From Porpolomopsis calyptriformis (Eukaryota > Basidiomycota > Agaricomycetes > Agaricales > Hygrophoraceae): a stretch of 64,000 bases of DNA. The DNA lies in NCBI GenBank assembly GCA_951640195.1, contig OX621165.1:1488001-1552000 (forward strand). The letters are read 5' to 3'. Made by a program: the position numbers and the translations under genes. Position 1 is the stretch's first letter; each line of letters begins with the position of its first letter. The notes below the pieces were generated by a model. That model was not told the origin of the DNA, made no database searches, and saw only the letters and a list, made by a program, of their open reading frames with translations. Shown one piece after another: positions 1 through 12,746 of this stretch.

Positions 1-3000
1 TGGGTCTGTTGCTTTTTTTTTTTTTTCATGCGGTTGTATCCCCCGCACTCATCAACACTACACCAGGTGGTGAAATCACTTCAAAAAATGTTCTAATTAC
101 TCAAGCTATGCCGTCCTTTATCGATACATAGTGAGCGCCCCTTCTGGATAGTACGAAGCTTCACTCGGTTCAGGTAATGACTTTAGCCCCAACCTCATTG
201 CACGCCTTCGTGTTTTTGGGGTGTTCACATCTTCACCCCACGGCGAACCAAATCATATTATATTGAACGAAGCAAGGCGGTTCTCCTCACATTCAAATGT
301 TGTTGACTAATTTCAGTGTTTTAGTACCTTCCTGGCCAAGGGATAATGGTACAGACACCTCCTTCCTCGCGGTATTATGTTTTTATTCACTCACCAGAAA
401 GGCACACGAGGATGGACCATCTTACTATCCTGTCGTGGCTACCATCTCGCTTGGTTCTCATTCTGTATTTCATTATTACCGGTACACTCAATGCTCTTCT
501 GGCGCCACTGCAACGGCTGGAGAAGGTCAAGTGATCGATCCCGCACCCATTCATTCAATCTTCCTTGAACCTCGAAGTCTCATCATCACGATGGCCTCAT
601 TGTATACTTCGCATTTACATGGGATCCAAGGAATCGGAGAGGACGAATTCATTCCAGGGAAGGGGGGAGAATCACCCCTCCTGGCGAATCTTGAGGTACC
701 CGTTACAAACTGGCACTTGGTAACGGCAGATCCCGCAAGGACGGCCTTTGAGCGGGGAGGGGTTTTGCAGCGAGCGGTAAGGTACAGTTTGACTTGCCGG
801 GATGTCGAAAGAGTTGCAAGTCCGAAAACAATCGGTAGACGCTAGAGACATACCAGTCCCACGACTATGTGTTAGATATCGCAAGCTTGAGTCTCGGGTC
901 TCGTGAACGCCACTCGTTGCAATCTGAATCCGTTATTTCTGGAGGAACGGACCTATCGTTGGCAGGGGATCGGAAAGCCGACTGCGGGATATGACGTTTT
1001 CCATTCATTTAAAAATGGGGGACAATTCGAGATATCTGCTAAGCTCCTAAGTGAGGACGCGCGTGAAAGTTCTTCACAGAAGAGTTAACTCGTGTGACTA
1101 GAGGCTGTGTTAGTAAAGCATATTATCTGGAATTTGCAGACCTTGAGAAAGTACGTGGCGCAAGCATCGTCGTGTAAAGAAAGCTTGTCCTGCCTTAACG
1201 GAGGACTATATCGAGAGGATGTCGAAATGTCCAACGCAAGAGACAGAAAAAAGAGCTTATTGGTCACCTGCCCCGAAATGATGCATGGATTAATTCAAGG
1301 GTTCGATCGATCAAGAGACCTATACTGTGGGGAGAAATGCAACTATCCTCTCCAGCTGAAAGCGGCTTAACTAAAGAAAATATTGAGAGGGTATCGGGCA
1401 AGGAGACTGAGAATAGAGGGTGTTGATCACTAACCCTGTGACTTGATTAGAAGACTCGATCGATCAGAAAGAGACCTGCAATATGAGGATATAGGCGATT
1501 ATTCGCCTGTGGGTCGTAATTATCTCCGCCGTTTTTCGTTGGCTTTCACGCATTAAAGGATTCCCTCGGCCTGGCTCCAGTGGAACTCCCGTTATTTTAT
1601 TACTCCAGAGCATCGGTACCATTCCAAACCAATAAAGAGATCAATGTATTGCATTAATATTTTACCGACTTGAAGCTCACCACATCCAGCATGGTCTTGC
1701 GCAACCAAATCCTTTTTCATGACTCGAGCGACAAATATATCCGCCCCGTTTACCCACTATTCCCTTCGCCGGAAGTTCAACCGCTTATCAGACACAAGCA
1801 CCGAACAACGGGATGGAAAATCTAGACCGTGTTTACTGTCTCCGATGGATCTCGGAGAATTCCCATTCCTCCTGGACGAGTGACATTTAGGCGATCGAGG
1901 TGGCCCATAAACGACACTCCTCTGCGCCTGTAGTGTCCTTGAGGATCTGCGATTCTCGGAATTCGCCCGGCCGTTGTTTACGTGTAAATCGTCAGGCATT
2001 CCGCTCTTTCGTGCCTTCAAGCTGCTTCTTGAACGAAGGTGTCATACGAGAGAAGTTCCGGCTGGCATCCATCCTGGCATGCATAGATACAGGCTTGCGA
2101 TGATCGCGTGTCCGGATGTCGATACCGCCGTAATGATGGCTGTAGTGATTATGGTCAAAGGAAATGGTTTTTCCACCTTTGACCGAGATTGCTCCGATGG
2201 TAGCACCATGGAGACTGCGCGAGGAATCGTTAGCAAATGTAGGGTCAAAATTTGGGGAAAAATTTGGCAGCTCGACGAAAGATAAAACCAGAGCTTGCTC
2301 ATTCTGAAAGACGATTTAATTACGGGAAGTGGGGACGTCAAGTGCAAGGCCAGAGCAATAAATTTCGGGATTACCTAATAAATAAAATATCTTCCTCAAG
2401 GATTTTCCTCCCAGGAAGTGAACGTTCACGTTCTCCGCATGAGGCTGCCGCACAATTTCGACCTGCAAAGTGCACCTGATATCCCGTACCTTCAGATTAC
2501 TGTTGGGTCACACTGTGGCCGTTGGCTCTGATAAGGCAGGCTCGTGTTCTGCCTGCAGCTTTCTGCCCCACAAGCCGCCAACGGAAGCTACGTCAATCAG
2601 GCTCTTTCCTTTCACACACTGGGATGCGGAAAACAGATCATTCCATTCTTGTCCAGATTAAACGGGTATTTAAGCCCTAATTCTTTTGAATGCGGCAGAT
2701 CATTTACCACCCTAATACAGGTTCTGGATGGTATTCATTCGACCTTATCGCTCGAACTACGACAAGATGTTGTTGATCCGGTTCGCCTCATGTAGGCACC
2801 ATGGTCAAATATCAAGTTATCGACACTGAGGATCTTGCCACCCGAAAAACTTATCATGTGAACTGCGTTCAATGCACACCCTCAGGCTTGCGACCAACAC
2901 ATCCCACGATCCTGGAACTCTAAAATATACTATCAGTCTTTCAAGTGCTTTTTGCCACACCATCCTTTCCGACCTTCGACTATCTATGTCATATACACTG

Positions 3001-3211
3001 AATTGGATTATCTTCACTGGCCTGAGAGGCACTACCACTGAAAGCGCTGGCCTACTATTTCACAAACACCGAACCTAAGTCTCACCCAGTACTCCGATCG
3101 CTTGTCAAAGGGTAAGAGTCGTAATCCGGTGCAAAATCCCATGTTTTCTTCGCCTCTACACGGATGTCTAGTTTAACAAGTAGACACATTACTACAAGAG
3201 ATAAGAAAAAT
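1..3211. other. Long stretch with no recognisable gene
   Basis: I read both strands and found no conserved domain, no chain of frame-compatible exons and no tRNA or rRNA. The longest open frame (297–845, plus, 182 codons) has an amino-acid composition unlike a real protein and no familiar motif, so I treat it as chance. The right end of this stretch is the 3' flank of CHO2. A gene without a recognisable family could still be hidden here. Confidence 0.5.
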
Positions 3212-6200
3212 CTAAGTCGTGAGGATCCTTTTGGAGAGCGATATTCTATTTGCCAACGCCGATAAATTGGCATCCGCAACGATCACCTCTGGTACATACT
3301 CCACGTTGAACGCTTGCTTGATAGCAACGCAGATACGCTTTGCTTGACGTTCCGACCAAAACCGAAAGTCATCAGGGTCACGACCATCGTCGAGACCGGA
3401 GGTTTCTGCTTCAAGTGGCTTGCAGGACAAAGGAATCAATGACGGGTCCGAGTCAAGGCAGAGTGGTACAATGCGCTTGAGAGTAGTCCGAATGGATGCA
3501 TAGTCAAATGCCGTGGCTGGTTCCACTAAGGAGAGGTCATCTAACCATTGATTAAGAGCTCGCACAACTGCCTACCGTAGATTTCGAACGGACCAGCAAC
3601 ACTCATAACATTGTATTTTCCATCGTGATGGTACCGGATCTGCCAAAGAGGTGTTGAATATCCTCACCGAAGGAATCGATTTAGTTTCTCCTCACCTCAT
3701 ATTTGCCTACGGACCAGGGCAAGTTATTCCCTTTGAAAATAGCTTGGCCTTCTTCCAGGTCTCGCTTTGGGGCAGAAGGCCGGTCCAATCCTAACGGAAA
3801 ATCTCCATCCCATTCGTCGTCGTACACGGGGACCCACATGCCCAGTGACGACGTTTTGGTGACCAAGTTCGACTTATTGGCTCCAACCTATTCATACGGT
3901 GAGATAGGTTATCAAACGGTTAATGAAAATCTATACCCTGTAAATACCAATCCAGTCCCGAGGTGAGTGGAAATGCGGCGTCTGCCACTTAACACAGATC
4001 GGCTCTCCAAGATGGAAGCGCAAAGTCTGGTTGGAATCCCTAGGAACAATAGAAATCTGATACTTGGCGGTGTCATACGAGGAAATGTCATTTGCAATCC
4101 GGCTGTACCCATTATCGATAAATAGGATAAGGGGAGGCTTGGTAAATGAAAGTCACGGACGTTATAACAAGTCTCTCTCTGGATTTCTGAAAGAGAACTT
4201 TGGTATCTTGCACGACTTCCGATATTTTTATTTTCGGTTTCGCTGGTAGAGGGGCCGATGAGAAGATTTGCCACGAGGGATCGTCCAACTTACACTTGGC
4301 CAGGAACTCCTCAACAGCATCAGCTGTTTCCTCATAAACCTTGTCGAATGTCTCAAAAACTTCATTGGCTACTCTCTTTATTTCGGGAGCATGCCGGCCA
4401 GCGCGAGTTTCTAAAAGACGAACGTTTTTGCTGGCAACATTCTTGATGACTTTGACAAACCCTGCGTCCTTGCGAAGGGAGTCGCCATACAATTTACGCA
4501 TATGAGGACTGTCAGGAAGGTCGATTAGCGATCGCTCATGAAGTTGACGAGGCTTTACTTTTCAACTGTGCTCAGGAACCACCAATGAGAGATGTGCCTG
4601 ATGACCGCCAGAGAAACAACGAGTTTGCTCCCGCTCACGAGTGCAAGGCCGAACCAAGCCGCTGCACCCAAGACCTCAGGGTTATTCAAATAACTATTAA
4701 ATGCCAAGAAACTGTGAACTTGGATCCTGGTTGCGATAAATCTGCACTTACCGGTATATCCCAGTGTAATCCAGATGTCCAGGGAACTCCTCCATGAAGA
4801 AGTCGCCAAAGAACCATCCTGAAAGTTGATCAGCGTAATTAGCATAACCCATATCAAATGGTACGCACCAAACACTCCCAGGACTTCGAAAGATTCTTTG
4901 GAAGCCCATATGTGAAGGCCGACAAGAATCTGTGGACTGGGTTTAATGCGAGGGATAAACCAGAACTGAAAAACCTACAACTCCAAGAGTATGACGAAGA
5001 AGGTCATTGCCAACTGTCCACTCACTGGGAAACGAGTAGGTTTTCCAGACAAGGCCAATGAATGAAACTGCGCGGTATATGTTAAAAGTTGCAATGCACT
5101 ATATAGCATCATTTATGGTACATACCATAGGTCATACACAGGCTTAAATTGTATATCGATTTCCAATTCGTGAAAGCTTCCTGGATGGCACCAGTTCCCC
5201 CATCATTGTGAGGGTAATGGTAGTGTTTCATGAAATGTCGAACTATGAACTTGCGTTCACTCTGGGCGCGTAGCAAGAAGCCTAGCCCAAAACAATGGAA
5301 TATGCACCAAGCAAGCGCGTGTGCACAGTGAAGCGAAAGAGTTGCTTGATAAGAGAAAGTCGGAAGAAAAGTGATCGTAATGGCATAGAATAATATGAAT
5401 ATAAGCATGAAATCCGAGGCTCTGGATATCCAGTCAGTAAAACAAGAGAAGACAAGGTATAATGAAGTACCTAAAGAGGTCTAGATTGCGCAGAAGGATG
5501 GTGTCGCTCCTGAAGTATTTGTTGTGAAGATCATGATGTGATACGGCTTTGCGGCTATTGCTCTTTGATGATTCTGAAATGCTTGGGGAACTAGATTTCG
5601 AGCTCCTCCCGTAACGTCTTGGGGAACCATCGAATATCGTCTCGCTGTCGCTACATAAATCAGTGTCAGTGGCAGTTTCGCCTTCAGTGTCTGCTGGTGT
5701 CGACGAAAGGCTCGCGAGATCCGCCATATGAGCAACAGACAATCGTGAGAGTTGACTACTCAAGCTTGCTTGGCGAGGTTTTGATGGAGGTAGTGGCGTG
5801 CGTTGGGCAATGGGTTTACGCTGGCCGTACATACGCTCGATATCTGAGATGCACAGTGAGTGGCGGAGAGGCGGGGAAATCGATGGTGGCTTACGAGGGT
5901 TCTCGAAAAAAAGTAGAAAGCCAAACTGGGCAGCGTGGGCGGCAAGACTGACAAAAAGGACCGGATAGCTCCCAGATATCAGCGAGAGTCCATAATACCC
6001 CGCGTAACCTAGCATCATACCGTTAGAGTCCAAAGATAAGCAACCTCATCCGTACAACGCACCGACTGAGTACATTGGATGTGGTGCCAATTCAAACACG
6101 CCGTCAAAGACTAGTGCACCCCGTTGAAAGAAAGCATCGCCCCAGAACCACCCATAGTCTGTATCGTCTAGTTAGATCCGAGCTCAAGAGTGGGTAATGA

Positions 6201-7186
6201 TACACACCCTATGGATGCAAATTAGTATTCATAAATCGTGACAAGAAAACATTACACATACCTTGACTACATTGTGAGCTTCGACCTTTACCCAAAGATT
6301 GAAACCAATAAGAGCACATCCGCCGATCCACCTGCAACCTGCATGGGAACGATTGAAAAATCACGTAGGGAATAGGACGTACCTCATAACATGCACTGTA
6401 ATTGGTAAATCTTCGGGAATACGGAAGCATGAAAAAGCGAACAGGCAGTATGCCAAGAAGTCACTGATTCAATCTCATCAAAACAAGTTCATGCCAGAGG
6501 CGAGAAACCGAACTTAATGAGAATCACATCCACCACTTGTCGGAAAAGTAACCAGGTATTGTACTCTAACGGGAGTTCCTACAACGATGAAAGGATCAAG
6601 TAAAAATCACATCTCAGCGAGCAGAGCGATAGACACGAACATCAAATGAATAGTCTTTGCCCATCTTCCCAACCAGCTGAGCGTGAATCCAGGCCCTGAC
6701 GGCAGGGCGGCGATTTTTATCCAGCCATCCGAGTCGTTGTACTTCCTTCACGATCCATTTTTTCTTGCTCTGTTTTGTCAGCACCCAACCCAGACCAGCG
6801 TCATACGCAATTCGCCAAAAAGCAAAATAAAACGCGAAAAACAGCTTCGAAATGTGACGAGGGAGCCGGAAGAACAGAACCAACTGCAGTCCAAGGAGAC
6901 ACAGGTTCAGTAAATCGAAATGGCTTTTTGGGTGAGAGGGATGGAACAAAGCAGTAAGGACATCGTGCGTGGTGGGAACGCGAAAGACTTGAAATGCGTG
7001 TCGTAAGTTTCATAGATCCGACACCTTGGCCCATAGCTCACCTTCACCGCTTGGTGTCTTCCCCCAAACAACTTCGTCACGGTTGGATCGCCCGGGAGAG
7101 CCTTCGAAGTTGTCCACGTCACCAACGGGTTCTTTGATTATTTTTGTCGCGCTACGCTGTCTCGGAGAGCTTGTCTTGATCGTCAT
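3212..7186 (-). CDS. CHO2: Phosphatidylethanolamine N-methyltransferase (CHO2-like), many exons
   Basis: Carries out the first S-adenosylmethionine-dependent methylation of phosphatidylethanolamine on the way to phosphatidylcholine, in the ER membrane. Exons read in order on the minus strand. The start at 7186 ([12 protein letters not shown]) leads into [10 protein letters not shown] then [15 protein letters not shown], the usual CHO2 N-terminus. Multi-pass membrane segments follow, with the [17 protein letters not shown] signature (about 6110–5980). A charged linker lies near 5.7 kb. A second membrane half includes [27 protein letters not shown] and [15 protein letters not shown] (4.9–4.6 kb). 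The C-terminal region has [16 protein letters not shown] and [15 protein letters not shown]. The stop at 3212 follows [14 protein letters not shown], a normal-looking tail. Open frames in between are exons split by roughly 50–60 nt introns; I saw no lesion. Same strand as the ornithine aminotransferase gene upstream. Exact internal junctions were only partly checked. Confidence 0.93.
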
Positions 7187-7797
7187 GTAGATGGGCGCTA
7201 AACAAGATTTCCTCAAATGGGTGGTTTTTCTTTTTAAAAAACCTTGAAAAGGTGTTGGTAAACAACAGTAAATACCTCCGTGTCAAACTCAGCGAAACTG
7301 CTGCTAAATGGGTGAGATCAGAACAGTTTCCTGTTTTGGCTCTGGAGAAGTCCGTCTGGCGGAGCAGTGACAAAGCACCCCGCTCGTCTGAAGCAGACTC
7401 CACCGTCACGGTACTATCTGGTAATAACGCAAAAAGACCTCGAGGCAAGTGGGAGTGATTCGAGTAAGTAAGATTTATCTCCAGGATTGTTTCACTTTGA
7501 TTTCACTAAGGGTGATCCATATCTTGGTCATTGCACGCAATGCTCATCAACTCATCTGGATTTACTAATAAACGCTTCCTCCCGACGTGTTCAACGAATT
7601 GTATGCGTTGACTTGTTTGGCGGACGCGTTTGTGCACGTGATCGTTACAGGTATTTCGTTCATGTCGAATATACATTGATGCGCAGCACGGAGAAATGCA
7701 TAGTATGGTACGCAATCTAGGCGTGAGGATACCCAGCCCTAGTTCGTCAGTATGTCTCTGTGTCCTTTCTCGCTCTCTACTTCACCCGGAACATCAT
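7187..7797 (-). promoter_or_regulatory. CHO2 upstream region with E-box and MCB-like motif
   Basis: This 611-bp gap between the end of the aminotransferase gene and the CHO2 start contains the palindrome CACGTG at 7635–7640 and ACGCGT at 7624–7629, only six bases apart. E-boxes of the CANNTG type are bHLH targets, and in budding yeast CHO2 is controlled by bHLH factors through such elements. Whether these two copies are functional here is inference. Confidence 0.35.
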
Positions 7798-9952
7798 TCA
7801 GCTGCAGAAGACCAATGAGCGGAGCTATCGTGAACACTATCACAAGAAGAAACACCTACACGATCGAGATCGACAAGAGATTCCCGAAGTACTTCGACGG
7901 CCGCCATTAAATCCTCCTCCGTGATGACCAAGGGGGGCGCAAACCGAATGCTGAGGTGCTTATAAGACCAAAGAGCAACAGTAGCAAGAGGAGAAGAACA
8001 TTAAACACACATGTTGATATGTGTGGGCTTTGCCAAAACCCCTCGACTCTTCAGCAAGAGGCATAATTGCCAAGCAGTCCGGTGCTTGACGCTTTCGTCC
8101 TCGTTGATCACAACGGCATTCAACAACCCCTTTCCGCGGACAGTCTTTACGAGTGGTGAGTTGATAGCGCGGACGGCAGTCCTGAATTTCTCGCCAAGAT
8201 CTTCCGCGCGCTCTGCCAATTTCTCGTCGACGAGAACCCGGAGAGCGGTCATCGCTACAGCACATCCCAGCGGGTTCCTGTTCAGTGGTGTTCATTTATC
8301 CGAAGGAATCTGCAAGGGTTCGCCGTTGCTCACCCTCCATACGTGCTTCCGTGCTCTCCCGGTCTGATGCAAAGCATCACATCGCGATCGGCGAGGACTG
8401 CTGAAACAGGATAAACTGAAAGTAATTTCAACTCCACGACATGGTAGAAAAGCAGGAATTGATCACCTCCTCCAGATAATGCCTTTCCAAGAAGGACTAT
8501 ATCCGGTCGCACATTATCATGTTGACAACAAAGCATCTTGCCCGTCCGACATAGACCCTGTAGTGACGTTTAGCCACAAGAAAAAATATGCGACGAAAGA
8601 GGGATACCGTCTGGATCTCATCGCAGATCAGTAGCACGTTATGCTTCTTGCATAGTTTATGGACCTGTGTGAGATACCCTTTCGGTGGAACAACGATCCT
8701 ACCATATGTGAGTTAGAATCACCAGAAACACTGACCATAACAACACTTACCCTGCTTCCCCTTGAATGGGCTCAACAAGAAAAGCAGCAACATTCTCCCC
8801 ATGCAACTCCAGAGCCTTCTCAAGGTCTAAGATCTGCCCAAACCGAATCGTGCGAACCTCTTCGTTATCTTGGAAGTTGGGGCCTACGCCCTCAAGATAG
8901 GGTCCAAACCCTGCCCGACTTTCCGGATCGGTACTCATACTATGTGGCGTCAATTGGGCGTCAAAAACAAAAGCACATCACAAACGCCCAAAGGGCGGCT
9001 ATCTATATCACGGACCTTATGACCCCCAATGTTCTTCCATGGAAATTACCTTCGACGCTGAAAACGATCGCCTTGCCTTCGGGAACACCCTTCTTCTCGT
9101 ATGCCCATTTCCTAGAAAGCTTCACGGCCGTTTCGACAGCCTCAGCCCCGGTGTTCATCGGTAGCACCATCTCATATCCAAACATTTCAGTGATCTGCCT
9201 TGCAAACACTCCAAACATCGAATTATAAAATGCCCGAGAGGACAAGGTCAACTTCTGGGCTTGATCAACGAGAGCCTCAACGATCTTGGGATGACAATGC
9301 CCCTTGAGAAATTCCAACAACATGAGCCGTGTGTACATAGACGCCAAGGAGGGAGTAAGGGGACGGCGTTGGACGAACCTGGTTAACCGCCCTGCGTAAC
9401 CATGATTGTCACATTCCCCAAGTCAACGGTGTCAATGATCTGAGAAGCGGGGTTGCTTACGAATAAGCCGACAACATATCGATGTATTCCCGACCTTCAG
9501 GATCCCAAACTCTGTTTCCATAGAAGGACGATCAGAAAAGCGAAGAGAAAAAAAGGGGGGGCCTCCGATCGGGAAGTGAGCTCACTCACTTTGCGCCCTT
9601 CGCGGATTCGAATACGACAGGAAGTGGGTGGTAACTGACAGAGAAGAAGAAGAAATGGCGCATGAGCTATGGGTACGATCGATCGGCACGAGAAGAAAAA
9701 GAAGGATGGGCCACTAGATTACATCTCTCTCCCAACTTCCTAATTGATCATATCTTTCGGATGATGGTGTACCGTCAGCAGCCTGAGATGGCGAAATGTG
9801 ACGTACTTGTGTGCACCGTGCAAGTGCTCAAGTCGAATGACATCTGCAGACGTTAAGTGAGGACCAGTGGCACCGACCGTCTTGGCTTTATTGACGGTGT
9901 GCTTTCCCGGGTTGTTGTGTGTCTCGTTGGGTGCGTTCGCTGATGGAGACAT
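7798..9952 (-). CDS. CAR2: Ornithine aminotransferase
   Basis: PLP-dependent class III aminotransferase that converts ornithine and 2-oxoglutarate to glutamate semialdehyde and glutamate; in fungi this is the cytosolic arginine-catabolic enzyme. Start at 9952 ([12 protein letters not shown]), then [15 protein letters not shown], then [15 protein letters not shown] and [17 protein letters not shown] across short introns. Later exons give [37 protein letters not shown] and [20 protein letters not shown] is followed by [14 protein letters not shown], which holds the PLP-binding lysine near 8490. The C-terminal part has [12 protein letters not shown] and [14 protein letters not shown], and runs to a TGA at 7798. 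All expected motifs are present and in order. No mitochondrial presequence is apparent. About 440–450 residues, normal for the family. Confidence 0.95.
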
Positions 9953-10306
9953 CTTATCAAACTGGGGTATGTATTGGTGTTGGTTTAGTGTTGGTGATGG
10001 TAGGGGTGGTAGTAGACGGAAATGCTCCGCCCGCCCCTTTAGTCTAGGTTACCCGTGGTCACCCGTCGAGTCGACTGTACCGATAGACATAGATATATTA
10101 CAGCAATCAACATACTACGACTAGATATATATACCAGCAGCACCGTCCTCAGTCAACCATTAATCATCGCAATTCAGCAGGCCACTCGTTCCGCCGTCGC
10201 CAACGACCTTGCTCATCGAATCGTGGATTGGTCGGATAGCCTAGGCCATCGCCCATACTGTGACCGATTGGCACTGGCGACATTGGCAGAGATGGGTGAG
10301 CTTTTA
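9953..10306. other. Intergenic spacer upstream of ornithine aminotransferase
   Basis: A 354-bp gap between the aminotransferase start and the palmitoyltransferase stop, both on the minus strand. It should hold the aminotransferase promoter. I see no convincing TATA box or other named element. Confidence 0.5.
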
Positions 10307-12068
10307 TCAGAATGGATAGAATATATGAGGAAACCCACAAAGCCACCACCAAGGATTGCTACCCATCACAGCTTGCCAATTCAAGCTTGCATTTCCAAGC
10401 CACCAAATATTGCCTTCAGTCGATAACTTGCCCCATTCTTCGTCCCACCGTCTGACTGTTTCCCTCTTCGCCCTGGCAGGAACAAAGTAGAGTCGTCAGT
10501 GTGTCACCAAATCACTCGATGGAAGCTTAACAACTGACCGGCAATCATACCAAGGATGCAAGCGTCTCAAAACCCTCTTTTCGCGCTCCTTCATCGCACG
10601 AAAGTTCAGCGACTCAACAGTTGTCCGATTGGCGAGGATCAATCGTATCTGGGACAATAGCATAACCCCCGAAAAAAATCCAAAAAGACCCCCACTGTCA
10701 ACCCGCCATCAGAAGAAAAAAAGAGTGGTAGGAATTGGAGGCGTACAGGATAACAAGAATGATCTGTTGAAGATCCGTGTTGACTTTTCGGCCCACGTTC
10801 ACACTCAATGTCGACGCAAATACCCAGAAGTTGAATATAGACCCCCACAGCAAAAAATTCACAAAAAACTACGGAATAGTAGACCTACCGTAAGCCAACA
10901 TGTCAACTTTGGTGATTGCAGGCTTACTTTTTGATTGCGGGCTCCCACACATTGCCCCACCCCTAAGGACTCAACCGAATCAAAAAGACAGATGGTGACT
11001 AAAATCCGCGAGCAACTTACAGGGACAGTGGTGGTCATATTTAAGGATACACTTGACCGGACATGAGGTGAGTTCTTGTTCGCACAATCAAACTCTTGTC
11101 ACTTACAGTTCCACAAGCCCGGCAATGGTGAGCTCTAAAAGGCTTCACCAGCTCATCTCTTTGACAATAACGATACTCGGGTAGAAGAACAGGCGTTGTC
11201 GGTGGTCGTCGCGTGTGGCCACTGGGCAACTCAGGGTCACCCTCAATTGCAGGGGTTAGAGGTACGTCAGGATTCGTGTTATGAGGGGTTGAGGCTGCGG
11301 TGGCAACCGGAGGTTTACCCTCAGAGACCTCTGTATGGGCATTTGAAGATGCGGTGCGTCTATGTGAAGACTTGGGTTCACGGTGGGAATGTGCGCCAGA
11401 GGTGCGTTGACCGAGGTGCTGAGCAGAGGTGGAATCTAGTTGAGCTACATTCTGTGGTCGCGAATGCGATCGATTGAGCGAAATATTTGCATTTTTTGGA
11501 TCGGAGGGAAGGGTCAGAGGGTGATCGGGGACGGAACGCATGTTTTCGTAAGAACTCCCGATATCTGACCCTCCCGACTCCAGAGAATCGTGTATTGGTG
11601 GAGGGAGAAGAGGACGTTCGGTTTTAGGAATGTGCTGCAACAAAAGCACTTCAATATTTCAGATGTATTCGTTATGGAACGCGGGGAACGTACGTCTCTG
11701 GCATACCCAGGTGATGTAAAAATGACCTATACAAAACCCAACATGACCATAGCTCCGGAGGATGTGGGAAGGATTCCTACCTTAGTATACGTCCACAGTA
11801 CCATTAATAAAAGGAAGGAAAAGACAGCCATAAAGACCACTGCACATTATTGAAATTAGTGGCTCACAATACGGGGTGGCTAAAACAACTCACCACCCAA
11901 ACCTAGCCCACCACGCGCACCACTTCTCCGTTCAAGCATGGGAACGCACAGCCTTACGACATACACATAGGTAGCGTAACCACCAAGGGCAACCATTAGA
12001 CCAACGGCAAACTTGAGCGCGATCCACGGCTGGGGCCTGTTTCTTCGAGACCTCCTGGCGTCCGCCAT
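10307..12068 (-). CDS. DHHC-type protein S-palmitoyltransferase (PFA3-like)
   Basis: Integral membrane enzyme that attaches palmitate to cysteines of client proteins. Start chosen at 12068 (MADARRSRRNRPQ); an in-frame ATG at 12119 could extend it. Transmembrane segment 1 is ALKFAVGLMVALGGYATYVY and segment 2 is VVFMAVFSFLLLMVLW. Next comes VIFTSPGYARDHIPKTE, a normal pre-DHHC sequence, then a disordered Ser/Pro/Thr-rich insert of about 130 residues (11.6–11.2 kb). The zinc/catalytic domain reads YRYCQRDELVKPFRAHHC, RACGTCILKYDHHCPW, then VGQCVGARNQKFFVNF across three short introns. Two more membrane segments follow. The TTVE motif (ILANRTTVESLNF) lies near 10640. A tail with SNPWWWLCGFPHIFYPF ends at a TGA at 10307. 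The DHHC cysteine is intact. The PFA3 assignment is by general resemblance; another PFA subtype is possible. Confidence 0.88.
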
Positions 12069-12213
12069 AGCACGATGACAGGAATAATTCGGGCCCTCCC
12101 CACCAGCATGTTTATCCATAGGAACACGCGGCGATAGAACACGCAAGGAGCCAAGACGCTGGTGGAGAAGTCAAATAATGACAGCCGGCTGACGTAAAAG
12201 GATCCTCCGCACC
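12069..12213. promoter_or_regulatory. Shared divergent promoter region
   Basis: The palmitoyltransferase start (12068, minus) and the RNase P/MRP subunit start (12214, plus) are separated by 145 bp, so this must hold both promoters. No TATA box is obvious. Confidence 0.5.
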
Positions 12214-12587
12214 ATGACGCTACATCAACGTTGCACGTCAGAATTTCACTACATCCATCTGTCCATCTCTCCTCCTTGCACTGAGGCATTGACGTTGCGA
12301 AAGACACTGCAAGACGCATTGACTCAGTCCTTCGGAATGGTTGCATCGACCTATCTAGATATACTCTGGGTTGAGGGAACGGGCGCCGGAACCGTCATCC
12401 GCGTTCATAAGGAGTTCGTCAGCGCTTTGCTCCGTCTACGAGATACATATGATGCGAATTGTGGACATGCAGTGATGCGGCTAAGTATTTGGCGGCCATT
12501 GTTGCCTCGACCGCTTCTCCCAGGATGTCCTTAGTCAAGGACTCACGATTTCTACCATCTTTATTGTGCAGCGACTCTCCACTGTGA
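12214..12587 (+). CDS. RNase P/MRP protein subunit, Rpp14/Pop5 family
   Basis: Small RNA-binding subunit of nuclear RNase P / RNase MRP, which process tRNA and rRNA precursors. Two exons, 12214–12413 and 12473–12587, joined across a 59-nt GT–AG intron, give a 104-residue protein. Exon 1 contains EFHYIHLSISPPCTEALTL, then RKTLQDALTQSFGMVAST and YLDILWVEGTGAGTVIRV. Exon 2 contains DAAKYLAAIVASTASP and RMSLVKDSRFLPSLL, ending at a TGA at 12585–12587. The LQDALTQSFG, YLDILWV and LVKDSRFLPSLL blocks are what I expect of the Rpp14/Pop5 fold. Unspliced, the frame runs into nonsense after RVHK. It is divergent from the palmitoyltransferase and convergent with DCN1, 159 bp away. Which yeast subunit it corresponds to cannot be decided here. 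Confidence 0.8.
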
Positions 12588-12746
12588 ATGTTATATGGGT
12601 ACAGAATTGTGTTTGCGGAATTTTTTTCGTGGTCAAATATCCGAAGGGGAATTTATTGGTGGGTCTACAGGAAGTGGGAGGGGTGTGTGAGAGTAATTGC
12701 TAAAATGACATCCCAGTAGGAAATGCATGGTCTAGGGTAGAGCGCC

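Noticed and set aside
297..845. 182-codon plus-strand open frame
   Set aside because: No motif, no exon partners and an unusual composition. A chance frame in the non-coding left end.
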